A DNA stretch of 47,107 nucleotides from an uncultured Lachnospiraceae bacterium (lineage in GTDB: Bacteria > Bacillota > Clostridia > Lachnospirales > Lachnospiraceae): positions 21,010 through 68,116 of the forward strand of contig CAJTQG010000014.1 in the NCBI GenBank assembly GCA_910578605.1, in the 5' to 3' direction. Below are positions 9,113 to 17,385 of this stretch, piece by piece. Under the pieces are notes generated by a model. That model had not been told where the DNA came from, made no database searches, and saw only the letters and a list, made by a program, of their open reading frames with translations. Each line of letters begins with the position of its first letter. The first letter of the stretch is position 1. The position numbers and the translations under genes are program-made.

Positions 9113-10048
9113 TTAACGACCTTTAGGCAACTCTGTCTGGGGATATAATAATTTTATCATATCAATCTCTCCCCAGCCCTGCTTATGCCTAGACATCCCT
9201 ATATTTCTTGCCGTATCTCGAAAACGTATTTTTACCTGGGTAGGTGTCAGAGAAGGTTCTTTTTGCAACAGCAATGCCACTGCTCCCGCCACAATTGGCG
9301 TTGACATGGAAGTGCCTGATTTCTTTGTATATTTTCTTCCTACCTCCCAATTAGTATTGACACTTTTGCAGGAAACAATATCATTTCCTAACGCAACAAT
9401 TTCCGGTTTTAACACACACTCTGCCGTTGGGCCCCGTCCAGAATAGTCTGTTTTCTGATTGCCGAAAATCCATGTTGACTTCATATCGTCCGATGTTCCA
9501 ACCGTAATAACCTTTTTACTGATTCCCGGCACTGTCACGCTGCCGCTGTCAGGGCCATTGTTTCCCGCAGCAGTCAAAACTACCAGTCCGGCATCCCACA
9601 ATTGCTCCACACTCTTTATAATATCACTATCTGCTGTCACTTTCAATTGCGAACCAGAGCCAATGGAAATATTTACAATTCGAATATTATATTTTTCTTT
9701 GTTTTGTATAATCCACCTTATTCCCTCCATCACCTTTGGAATTTTTCCGTTTCCCTTTTTATCTAACACTTTCACACTAATCAGATGACAGTCCGGCGCA
9801 ATTCCTCTGTACATGCCATTGCTGGCAGTTCCGCTGCCGCCAATAATCCCCATAACATGAGTGCCATGACCATTGTCATCATAGTATTCGCTCTTTCCTC
9901 CTATTGTATCATAAAAGCAGGCAATTTTCTCATTCAAATCTACATGCCGGCTCACACCGGTATCTAACACAGCTACACCAATACCTGTTCCTGTCCATCC
10001 AAGCTGGTGAAGCCGAGGTATATGATAATATCGCAGCACACGATTCAT
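9113..10048 (-). CDS. Subtilisin-like (S8) serine protease, probably intracellular
   Basis: 311 residues. Complete catalytic set: Asp29 in VAVLDTGV, His61 in DDNGHGTHVMG, oxyanion Asn163 in TAAGNNGP and Ser247 in SGTSMSTPIVAG. There is no signal peptide or long propeptide; the catalytic domain begins within 20 residues, as in intracellular subtilases such as AprX/ISP types. It probably degrades cytoplasmic proteins. The start has AAGGA ten bases upstream. It lies between the P-type ATPase and the proline symporter without obvious operon links. Confidence 0.92.
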   Translation of the reverse strand: MNRVLRYYHIPRLHQLGWTGTGIGVAVLDTGVSRHVDLNEKIACFYDTIGGKSEYYDDNGHGTHVMGIIGGSGTASNGMYRGIAPDCHLISVKVLDKKGNGKIPKVMEGIRWIIQNKEKYNIRIVNISIGSGSQLKVTADSDIIKSVEQLWDAGLVVLTAAGNNGPDSGSVTVPGISKKVITVGTSDDMKSTWIFGNQKTDYSGRGPTAECVLKPEIVALGNDIVSCKSVNTNWEVGRKYTKKSGTSMSTPIVAGAVALLLQKEPSLTPTQVKIRFRDTARNIGMSRHKQGWGEIDMIKLLYPQTELPKGR

Positions 10049-10137
10049 CTTTTTTCATTCCTTCCCATATTGTTATCACTTTTTCTACACTAAAACACCA
10101 AAAAACTTGGTATACTTTGCAACTGTTTCATAAACAA

Positions 10138-10175
10138 AAGAATTGCCGGACAGTTTCCTATCTCCGGCAATTCTT
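10138..10175 (-). terminator. Rho-independent terminator of the proline symporter gene
   Basis: AAGAATTGCCGG and CCGGCAATTCTT pair perfectly over 12 bp with a 14-base loop; on the minus strand the stem runs into TTTTGTTTATG. It lies about 80 bases beyond the symporter stop codon. Confidence 0.8.
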
Positions 10176-10256
10176 CTGTTATAACAATATATGTGAAGAA
10201 ACTATATTTTGTTCTTTCTTTGCTGTACGAAAGTAAGCAATCAGCTTCACTAAGCC

Positions 10257-11783
10257 TTACATAGCTTTTACCTTCTCAAATTCATCTATCATTTCCTTTG
10301 TGGGCTCTTTTGTCAAGCTGCTGACTGCTACAATAAATATACTTGCAACGATAAATGCAGGGAGCAGCTCATAGACATTCAGCACACCGCCTATTGGACG
10401 CACAATAAACTTCCAGATAAACACCATAACGCCCCCGCTAAGCATTCCTGCTAGAGCGCCGTATTTGTTTGTCCTCCTCCAAAACAGAGCAAACAGCATA
10501 ACAGGGCCAAAAGCTGCCCCAAAACCGGCCCAGGCAAAGGAAACAATTCCAAATACAGAGCTGTCCGGCTTTCTGGCAATAAACACGGCAATCACCGCAA
10601 TCACTACCAAAGTCACCCTTGCAATTACCATGGATGCCTTTTCAGATAAATTTTTCACCATAACTTCTTTAATAATATTTTGGGAGACACTAGAGGACGC
10701 CGCCAATAATTGAGAATCCGCTGTGGACATGGTGGCTGCCAAAATTCCTGCCAGTATCACGCCGGCTACAACGGCCGCCAGCACTCCATGCTTGCTGATT
10801 AGCTGGGCAATGGTAATAATGATGGTTTCTGGATCTTTCAGCACCTCAATCACCCCATGCTTTGACATAGCATTTCCCACAACTCCGATAAAGATAGACA
10901 CTCCCATGGAAATCACAACCCATATAGACGCCACTCTTCTAGACACCTTCAACTTATCTGCATCTTCAATTGCCATAAATCGAAGAAGAATATGAGGCAT
11001 ACCAAAATATCCCAGCCCCCATGCAAAGGTGGAAACAATGGTCAGTATACCATATGGGGAGGCACTGCCAGTTTCTGTATTATAAGTAGCATTCAAGGCA
11101 AAATAGCCTGCCATTGACTTAGCATTTTCCATTACATTGTCCCAACCGCCCACTTGAAAAATACCAAAGGATATCACCACTACAATGGCAATGGTCATAA
11201 CAATACTCTGCACAAAATCTGTGGTGCTTGCCGCCAAAAAGCCACCTAATGCGGTGTAGGCAATAATGACAACAGCGCTGAGCAGCATTGCCATCGTGTA
11301 ATCCATGCCAAACAAAGTAGAAAACAGCTTTCCGCATGCCGCAAATCCCGACGCAGTGTACGGAACAAAAAATATAATAATCACACAGGCGGCAATGACA
11401 GATATAATTTTCTTGTCATCCCGAAAACGATTTGAGAAAAATAATGGAATAGTACTGGCATTTCCTGCCACCTGAGAATAATTTCTAAGACGTCTTGCCA
11501 CAATTAGCCAATTTACATATGTACCTACTGCCAGGCCGATAGCCGTCCACGCAGCATCTGCCACACCGGTAAGATAAGCCACGCCAGGCAGGCCCATTAA
11601 AAGCCAACTGCTCATATCCGACGCCTCCGCACTCATGGCAGTTACATACGGTCCTAACTTTCTTCCTCCTAGATAAAAATCATCTGTACTTTTATTTACT
11701 CTAGAACAACGAATTCCAATTACCACAACTACTGCCAGATAACAGAAGATGGTGATACTAATACAAATAGTTGCCAAACTCAT
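10257..11783 (-). CDS. putP: Sodium/proline symporter
   Basis: 508 residues from the start at 11783, chosen because AGAGAGG lies seven bases upstream; an upstream in-frame ATG at 11825 lacks such a site. About 13 membrane helices of the sodium:solute symporter (SSS) family. Visible PutP features are SAEASDMSSWLLMGLPG in the second helix and the STADSQLLAASSSVSQN segment, both tied to sodium and proline binding in this family. It imports proline with Na+. It appears to be a single-gene transcription unit with its own promoter and terminator. Confidence 0.93.
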   Translation of the reverse strand: MSLATICISITIFCYLAVVVVIGIRCSRVNKSTDDFYLGGRKLGPYVTAMSAEASDMSSWLLMGLPGVAYLTGVADAAWTAIGLAVGTYVNWLIVARRLRNYSQVAGNASTIPLFFSNRFRDDKKIISVIAACVIIIFFVPYTASGFAACGKLFSTLFGMDYTMAMLLSAVVIIAYTALGGFLAASTTDFVQSIVMTIAIVVVISFGIFQVGGWDNVMENAKSMAGYFALNATYNTETGSASPYGILTIVSTFAWGLGYFGMPHILLRFMAIEDADKLKVSRRVASIWVVISMGVSIFIGVVGNAMSKHGVIEVLKDPETIIITIAQLISKHGVLAAVVAGVILAGILAATMSTADSQLLAASSSVSQNIIKEVMVKNLSEKASMVIARVTLVVIAVIAVFIARKPDSSVFGIVSFAWAGFGAAFGPVMLFALFWRRTNKYGALAGMLSGGVMVFIWKFIVRPIGGVLNVYELLPAFIVASIFIVAVSSLTKEPTKEMIDEFEKVKAM

Positions 11784-11856
11784 ACAAAAACCTCTCTTTT
11801 CTTTATTATTTAGTCTTTCATTCATTATTGCTTGTCTTCTTTACAGCACAACCATT

Positions 11857-11886
11857 GTATTTTACCATACATATACAAAATCTGGC
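11857..11886 (-). promoter_or_regulatory. Promoter of the proline symporter gene
   Basis: On the minus strand TTGCCA, 18 bases, then TAAAAT, with TGG just before the -10. It lies about 75 bases upstream of the chosen symporter start. Confidence 0.6.
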
Positions 11887-11952
11887 AACTCCTGTTCTTA
11901 AAAACTGACATATCCCTTTCAATGATACTGCCATGAATGAAAATTCTTTATC

Positions 11953-13050
11953 TTAATCGTCACAGTATTCTGTTACAATATGCTCAAATTCTTCTTTTAC
12001 CTCGGTAAAGGCATTTAATAATTTAGAGGAAAAAGCACCGCTTTGACCATTTACAATCATCTGAACAGCTTTATCTGTATTGTATGCCGCCTTATAGACA
12101 CGTTTTGAAGTAAGTGCATCATACACATCCACCAAAGAAACAATCTGTGCCGCAATACTGATTTGTTCTCCTTTTAAATTGTCAGGATAACCATTTCCAT
12201 CATATTTTTCATGATGATGTCTTGCAATATCATAAGCATACTCACAAAACATTTCATCATCTAAATGAATTACTTTCTCCACAATCTCCGCTCCCTTTGT
12301 TGTGTGGGACTTTATGACCTCATACTCATCCTCCGTCAATTTACCTGCCTTTAATATAATATGATCCGGAATAACTATTTTACCAATATCATGGAGGGAG
12401 GATGCCCAACCGATCACCTCTAGCTTTTCTTCTGTAAGATCATATTCCGGATACAGCTTCATTACGCTTGTTCCAAGGCAATTGGTAAATTCCCGAATTC
12501 TTTTAATATGCTGCTCTGATTCTAAATTTCTAAATTCTACAATGTTGCTTAAAGCCTCAATCAGAACCTTATTCATATTTTTTTGCTTTTCCGCCATCTG
12601 CTTTAACATGGCATTTTGCTTTTTCAATTTCTCGTTTTGGTCCTTCACCTTCACTTCTAGCTGCACTTTATATTGAAATACTTGAACTACATTCTCAACT
12701 AATTGTTTTACAACATCTGGATGAAAGGGTTTTTTGATAAAACTTACAATTCCATATTCATATCCCTTTTTCTCATATTGCACCGTTTTTTCATTGGTAA
12801 TCATAATAAAAGGAATTTGCAGTAATAACTTTTTTTCACTGAGCCACTTTAATATTTTAAAATTATTTCTTGCCGGTATTAGAAGATTAACTAAAATCAC
12901 AGCAAGAGAAGGGGCGTGTTTTTTCAATACGTCCACTCCTTCTTTTTCGCTGGTAACTTGCATAATTTTATATTTATCCTGAAATATTTCAGTCAACTTC
13001 CTGCGGCTTTCATCATCCTCTTCTAGAATTAAAATAGTATCCCGTATCAT
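11953..13050 (-). CDS. HD-GYP domain protein with a degenerate receiver domain
   Basis: 365 residues. Residues 1-125 form a CheY-like receiver: an acidic cluster in LEEDDE, Thr in MITNEKT and Lys107 in IKKPFHPD. The expected phospho-acceptor Asp is replaced by Asn55 in VILVNLLIP, so conventional phosphorylation is unlikely. A coiled coil (about 125-165) leads to an HD-GYP domain with HDIGK (220-224) and HHEKYDGNGYP (279-289), which in this family degrades cyclic di-GMP. The metal ligands look intact. It lies 25 bases after the FapA-type gene and is very likely in the same operon. The receiver may act as a protein-binding module. Confidence 0.9.
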   Translation of the reverse strand: MIRDTILILEEDDESRRKLTEIFQDKYKIMQVTSEKEGVDVLKKHAPSLAVILVNLLIPARNNFKILKWLSEKKLLLQIPFIMITNEKTVQYEKKGYEYGIVSFIKKPFHPDVVKQLVENVVQVFQYKVQLEVKVKDQNEKLKKQNAMLKQMAEKQKNMNKVLIEALSNIVEFRNLESEQHIKRIREFTNCLGTSVMKLYPEYDLTEEKLEVIGWASSLHDIGKIVIPDHIILKAGKLTEDEYEVIKSHTTKGAEIVEKVIHLDDEMFCEYAYDIARHHHEKYDGNGYPDNLKGEQISIAAQIVSLVDVYDALTSKRVYKAAYNTDKAVQMIVNGQSGAFSSKLLNAFTEVKEEFEHIVTEYCDD

Positions 13051-13075
13051 ATTCTGCTTTTCCTCCTTTTAAATT

Positions 13076-15142
13076 TTATAGCTTCACCATTACTACCTTT
13101 TTATTTTTAAGCTTAAATATAATTCTGCTCACATGGGTTGGCAGCATATATTTAATAGTATTAATCTCAATCATGCTTCCCTCGTAGGCATTTCCCCTGA
13201 CAATAACTGCCTTCATATCCTGGTCAGTTAGATTGTCAAGCTTTGATACCTCGGCGTCTAGGTCCGCTAACTCATGATCCTTGGCTACAATTGCTGCATT
13301 TAGCTTTTTAATTAGCACCTCCGCCTGCTCCTTGTCCGGCGGAAGAGACTGTAAAATATTGTTCCATCTCTCTTCAAGCATCATCAATTCATCTAAAATC
13401 TGTACTCTCTTCTTTGCAAACACAGCCTGGCTTTTTTCATAGAGTGCATTTTTCCCTACCTCAAGCACGGTTTTAATATGGGACTTATTGCCAAGGTTAT
13501 ATGTGTCTACCCCCTTTACCGCACAGACTCTGCCCCCTAAAAGCATTCCCTTGCTGCCAGATACAATCACTTTTTCCATAGTGTTAATATTGCTGTTCAT
13601 AATATAGTTTGCCTTAATATTACCTTCTGCCTCTATGTTCGCTGCCTCAAAAAAGCTGCCTGACACTTCTCCCTTTGCCTCTATAAAACAATCATTTTTG
13701 GAACAGCTTCCCTTTTTTATCATAATATTGCCTCCGGCAATAAGCCTGGCAGCCTCCACATTATGCTCTATAATAATATCTCCTGTTGCTTTGATATATC
13801 CTCCCGAATACACACTACCAATCACATACACTGAGCCGTCAACTTCCAGCTTTCCCGTGACCGCTGTTACATCCTCACGCACAATAATCATATTGGAGAT
13901 AATGATTTGTCCCTTTATATACTCAAACTTTCCGTTTAACTTAGAATAGTAGGTCACTCCATCCGGTGCAATTCTAAAACCCTTTCCTTTCAAGGGCTTT
14001 TTTTCAACTCCGTCATTGGCGTGCATCACCTCCCCAAAAACATTCTGACCATCCTTTCCTTTTTTGGCAGGATGATACACCGCAATCTTTTCGTTTTCAT
14101 CTACCATCTCAAAGGCTTCTATGTTCACATAGTCCACTCCCCCGTCTGGAAGAGGTGCTGGTATACGAGGCAGATCCAGACGAACAAAAAACTCAAACCA
14201 GCCATTCTCACCATCCTCAGCTGGTATTCCTTCTGCAATCAGCACCTTTTCATTCATTCGTCTCTTTTGAATCATTTCGGAAATTATATCATGCTTAATC
14301 CCCAGTACAATACCTCTGCTTTTCAATGCTTCATATATATCCTCCACCGTCACAATATTGCCGGTAACCCACTGGATATATGCAAAAACTTTGTTTCCGT
14401 TTTCCTCTACAAAAATACTAAATTCTTTTTTCGCATAGGGCTTAATATCAATGCCAAGCATATCTGCCGTCATATACATGGTAGTTTTTTCTTTTAATAG
14501 CTTCTCTCTTTTTTTCTTCATATCTGTTCCAGAAAAAATCAACTTAGCATAGTGAGTCACATCCAGCCCAGCCTCAAGGCCAAGGCGAATCTCCTTCATC
14601 TGCCAATGGCTAAACAAATAGTTTGCATAATATGACACCTTCAATTTTTTCTCTAAGCCAAGGCGAAGCTCATGCATCTGCATCCAATTATATTTGGAGT
14701 CAGCGTATACAGATACGTCCAACTCCTCATACAAACCGATTCTAATTTCATAGATCTGCTGTACATACATATCATCCGTCAGCCATAAATCAATAGGAAG
14801 ACCATCCTCTAAAGCAAGGCGAATCTGCTCCAGCTCGTCTTCCACAAATCCTCTGCTGAGATAACTGCTAAGATCAATAGATGAATATACAGATAATCTA
14901 ATTTGTTTCATAGTTTCATAGCCATATAGTGGATCCGCATACTGAGAAACGTCTATCTTGTCATGAATACCCATGCGAATCTGTTCCATCTGAAGCCAAT
15001 TAAATTCTGGATTGGAATAAAGTGATACATCTAATCCCTCTTCTTTTCCAATAAGAATTTCTTGGCGCTGTTCTCTCATATATTCAGAATTTTCTTTCAT
15101 CGTAAATCCAGATTTTTGGGGTGGAGTTTGTTCCGTATTCAT
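13076..15142 (-). CDS. FapA family protein (DUF342) with seven N-terminal 26-residue repeats
   Basis: 688 residues from the start at 15142 (MNTEQTPPQ), where AAGGAGGG lies eight bases upstream; an upstream in-frame GTG would include this site. Residues about 34-215 are seven tandem 26-residue units, each ending in a motif like QMEQIRLGL and continuing LDVSVYA. The middle and C-terminal parts match the FapA/DUF342 type: a Gly-rich beta-helical stretch with repeated hydrophobic-Gly steps (GKLEVDGSVYVIGSVYSGG), then a coiled coil and a basic tail. FapA-like proteins are linked to polymer or flagellum-related functions but their activity is unclear. It is the first gene of an operon with the HD-GYP protein. 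Confidence 0.85.
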   Translation of the reverse strand: MNTEQTPPQKSGFTMKENSEYMREQRQEILIGKEEGLDVSLYSNPEFNWLQMEQIRMGIHDKIDVSQYADPLYGYETMKQIRLSVYSSIDLSSYLSRGFVEDELEQIRLALEDGLPIDLWLTDDMYVQQIYEIRIGLYEELDVSVYADSKYNWMQMHELRLGLEKKLKVSYYANYLFSHWQMKEIRLGLEAGLDVTHYAKLIFSGTDMKKKREKLLKEKTTMYMTADMLGIDIKPYAKKEFSIFVEENGNKVFAYIQWVTGNIVTVEDIYEALKSRGIVLGIKHDIISEMIQKRRMNEKVLIAEGIPAEDGENGWFEFFVRLDLPRIPAPLPDGGVDYVNIEAFEMVDENEKIAVYHPAKKGKDGQNVFGEVMHANDGVEKKPLKGKGFRIAPDGVTYYSKLNGKFEYIKGQIIISNMIIVREDVTAVTGKLEVDGSVYVIGSVYSGGYIKATGDIIIEHNVEAARLIAGGNIMIKKGSCSKNDCFIEAKGEVSGSFFEAANIEAEGNIKANYIMNSNINTMEKVIVSGSKGMLLGGRVCAVKGVDTYNLGNKSHIKTVLEVGKNALYEKSQAVFAKKRVQILDELMMLEERWNNILQSLPPDKEQAEVLIKKLNAAIVAKDHELADLDAEVSKLDNLTDQDMKAVIVRGNAYEGSMIEINTIKYMLPTHVSRIIFKLKNKKVVMVKL

Positions 15143-15183
15143 TTTCAGTACCCTCCTTTTCACAAACTAATACAATTCAGAAT

Positions 15184-15212
15184 ATTATACTATGCCCCAC
15201 CTAAAAAGTCTA
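15184..15212 (-). promoter_or_regulatory. Promoter of the FapA/HD-GYP operon
   Basis: On the minus strand TAGACT, 17 bases, then TATAAT. It is about 40 bases upstream of the chosen FapA start and back-to-back with the promoter of the plus-strand gene at 15384. Confidence 0.5.
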
Positions 15213-15268
15213 CAATAGTTTGCCATATTGACAATTATTGGCTACACTTTTCTCTTTCCAAAATCTAT

Positions 15269-15287
15269 TAGTAAAATAAATTTACTA
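15269..15287. promoter_or_regulatory. Palindromic operator-like site 1
   Basis: TAGTAAA, five bases, TTTACTA: a perfect 7-bp dyad. It lies upstream of the -35 of the plus-strand promoter and is centred 61 bases from a second nearly identical site. The binding protein is unknown. Confidence 0.6.
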
Positions 15288-15301
15288 TTTATTCTATAAT
15301 A

Positions 15302-15330
15302 TTGCAAACCCTATATTACTGTGTTATAAT
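15302..15330 (+). promoter_or_regulatory. Promoter of the plus-strand membrane protein gene
   Basis: TTGCAA (15302-15307), 17 bases, TATAAT (15325-15330). The predicted transcription start falls inside the second palindrome, about 45 bases before the ATG at 15384. Confidence 0.7.
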
Positions 15331-15348
15331 AGTAAAATATATTTACTT
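15330..15348. promoter_or_regulatory. Palindromic operator-like site 2
   Basis: TAGTAAA, five bases, TTTACTT: same half-sites as site 1 with one outer mismatch. It starts at the last base of the -10 and covers the predicted transcription start, a classical repressor position. Confidence 0.6.
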
Positions 15349-15383
15349 TTCAACTACTTTTATCAAAATGGAGGGATGAAACT

Positions 15384-17114
15384 ATGAAAAAAGGAAAACA
15401 AATGTACACTGTTGGTCTTGGCAGCAAAGGCGCCCTTACCACTAAAATTATTATGATTGCTCTTTGGCTTCTTTTTGTGGCAGTAATGTACTATTTTCTT
15501 CTTCCTGCAATCAATTTGCAATCAGTAGGCTTTTGGATGTTTCTAATTATATTTTGTGCTCTTCCTGCATTGGGCTTAAGCTTGCTATACCACTTTATGA
15601 TGCAGTCTGCCAAAATAGACACCGTTCCCACTATTCCAAAAACACTAGGCATTATTACCGCTATATTAATTCTACTCTATTGCATAGGACTTATAAGCGG
15701 CCTGCAAATTTTCCATGCAAAAAAGTATGCATCCATTTTGAAAGTGGAAGAAACTGATTTTATGACCGATTTAGACCAGGCCACCGCCCTAAATAAAATT
15801 GCCTTGATGGATACCCAGAGCGCCATTATTTTAGGAAATCGTGAAATCGGAAGTCTATCCAATGTTATTAGCCAGTACAATGTATCTGATGATTATTCCC
15901 AGGTGGATATCAACGGCTCACCTGTAAAGCTGTCTGCCCTTGACTATGCAGGTTTTTTCAAATACACAGGCAACCGCAAAAATGGTATTCCCGGCTATGT
16001 AAGTGTAGACCCTGTTAACCAGAACGCACACTACACCGAATTAAAGAAGGGAATGAAGTATGTACCCAGCGCTTACTTTTTTGAAAATTTAAGAAGGCAC
16101 CTACGGCTGCAATATCCAACCAAAATTTTATCTTATCCTCATTTTGAAGTAGATGAGGAGGGCAACCCTTACTATGTATGTTCTGTCAGCGATTTTACGA
16201 TTGGCTTGTTCGGCGGTGAAACGGTGAAGGGCGCTGTTATCTGTGATCCTATTACCGGCGACTCCCAGTATTATGCTGTAAAGGATATTCCAACATGGGT
16301 AGACAAAGTCTTTGACGGCGATTTGCTGGCGGAACAATATAACTGGTATGGAAAATTATCTTCTGGTTTCTTTAACAGCATTTTCGGAAAGAAAAACTGT
16401 AAAAAAGCAACAGAAACAATCCGCACAGACGGGGAAGATGAGGAAATCATGGCAGCCGACTACGGATATGTGGCAAAGGATGGGGACATATGGATATACA
16501 CCGGCGTCACTTCCGTCAATGATGATGCCTCCAATATTGGATTTATCCTAGTCAATCAGAGAACTTCAGAAGCCCACTATTACGCCATCCCCGGTGCAGA
16601 CGAAAACTCAGCTATGGCGGCTGCACAGGGTGAAGTGCAGGAAAAAGGATATGTGGCTTCCTTTCCGTCCCTTATCAATGTAGACGGTCAGCCTACCTAT
16701 GTTATGGTATTAAAGGATGCCAACAGCATCGCCAAGCTATTTGCTATGGTCAATGTGGAATCCTACAATATCGTCACTACCGATTCGGATATAGACGCCT
16801 GCTTTGCCAAATACAAAAAGCGAATTTCTGGAGATTCCCCAGAAGAACCGGATTCCTCTAATCCTGATTCTTCTAAAGAGCCGGAGGAGGAAACAGGAGC
16901 TATCACACCAATGGAATTCACCGTTGAGTCCATTCAATATATTGACAATAACGGCAACACTTGGGTATATTTCACCGGAACTGACAAAAAAGTTTACAAG
17001 CAAAAATTTTCTGACAATGAGAATTTAATTTTTATCAAAAAAGGAGATACCATAAAGGGAACCTGCTTTGATTATGGAACAAATATATACAAAATAAAAG
17101 AAATAGAAAACTAG
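15384..17114 (+). CDS. Multi-domain membrane protein of unknown function
   Basis: 576 residues. Three N-terminal hydrophobic helices (about residues 21-43, 51-70, 86-108) precede a large polar domain, then an acidic linker rich in Asp, Ser, Pro and Glu (about 485-510) and a small C-terminal beta-rich domain of about 65 residues. The large domain repeats a pattern such as GNPYYVCSVSD and GQPTYVMVLKD followed by an Ile-Thr or Asn-Val turn, suggesting two internally related beta units. GGAGGGATGAAACT precedes the ATG. It stands alone on the plus strand with its own promoter and two operator-like palindromes. I do not recognise a family with a defined function. Confidence 0.75.
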   Translation: MKKGKQMYTVGLGSKGALTTKIIMIALWLLFVAVMYYFLLPAINLQSVGFWMFLIIFCALPALGLSLLYHFMMQSAKIDTVPTIPKTLGIITAILILLYCIGLISGLQIFHAKKYASILKVEETDFMTDLDQATALNKIALMDTQSAIILGNREIGSLSNVISQYNVSDDYSQVDINGSPVKLSALDYAGFFKYTGNRKNGIPGYVSVDPVNQNAHYTELKKGMKYVPSAYFFENLRRHLRLQYPTKILSYPHFEVDEEGNPYYVCSVSDFTIGLFGGETVKGAVICDPITGDSQYYAVKDIPTWVDKVFDGDLLAEQYNWYGKLSSGFFNSIFGKKNCKKATETIRTDGEDEEIMAADYGYVAKDGDIWIYTGVTSVNDDASNIGFILVNQRTSEAHYYAIPGADENSAMAAAQGEVQEKGYVASFPSLINVDGQPTYVMVLKDANSIAKLFAMVNVESYNIVTTDSDIDACFAKYKKRISGDSPEEPDSSNPDSSKEPEEETGAITPMEFTVESIQYIDNNGNTWVYFTGTDKKVYKQKFSDNENLIFIKKGDTIKGTCFDYGTNIYKIKEIEN

Positions 17115-17261
17115 AACACTTATTTGTTCCTAAACAAACAAACGAAAACAAATACTCTAACATACTGACAAACGAAAAACCTAAATACGATCATACTAAT
17201 AAACCAAAAACGTATATACTAAATTCCTAACACACTTACCAACCTGTACAAGGAAGACAAC

Positions 17262-17362
17262 AATTAGCACAAATATGTTTGAAAGTAGTGGCTTGTTTTG
17301 ACTATGAGACAATTCTAATAGTCACAAACACCAAAACTACCTCACCCATATTTGTGCTAATT
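17262..17362. other. Long stem-loop between convergent genes
   Basis: AATTAGCACAAATATG (17262-17277) pairs perfectly with CATATTTGTGCTAATT (17347-17362). Inside, GACTAT (17300-17305) pairs with ATAGTC (17318-17323), with TGTTT/AAACA beside it, so nearly the whole 101 bases could fold as one long interrupted hairpin. It lies in the 271-base gap where the membrane protein gene and polC converge. It may be a bidirectional terminator, a structured RNA, or a mobile repeat. The flanking 17115-17260 holds only AT-rich sequence. Confidence 0.6.
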
Positions 17363-17385
17363 TGTAATGATTCAGAGCCACATTC

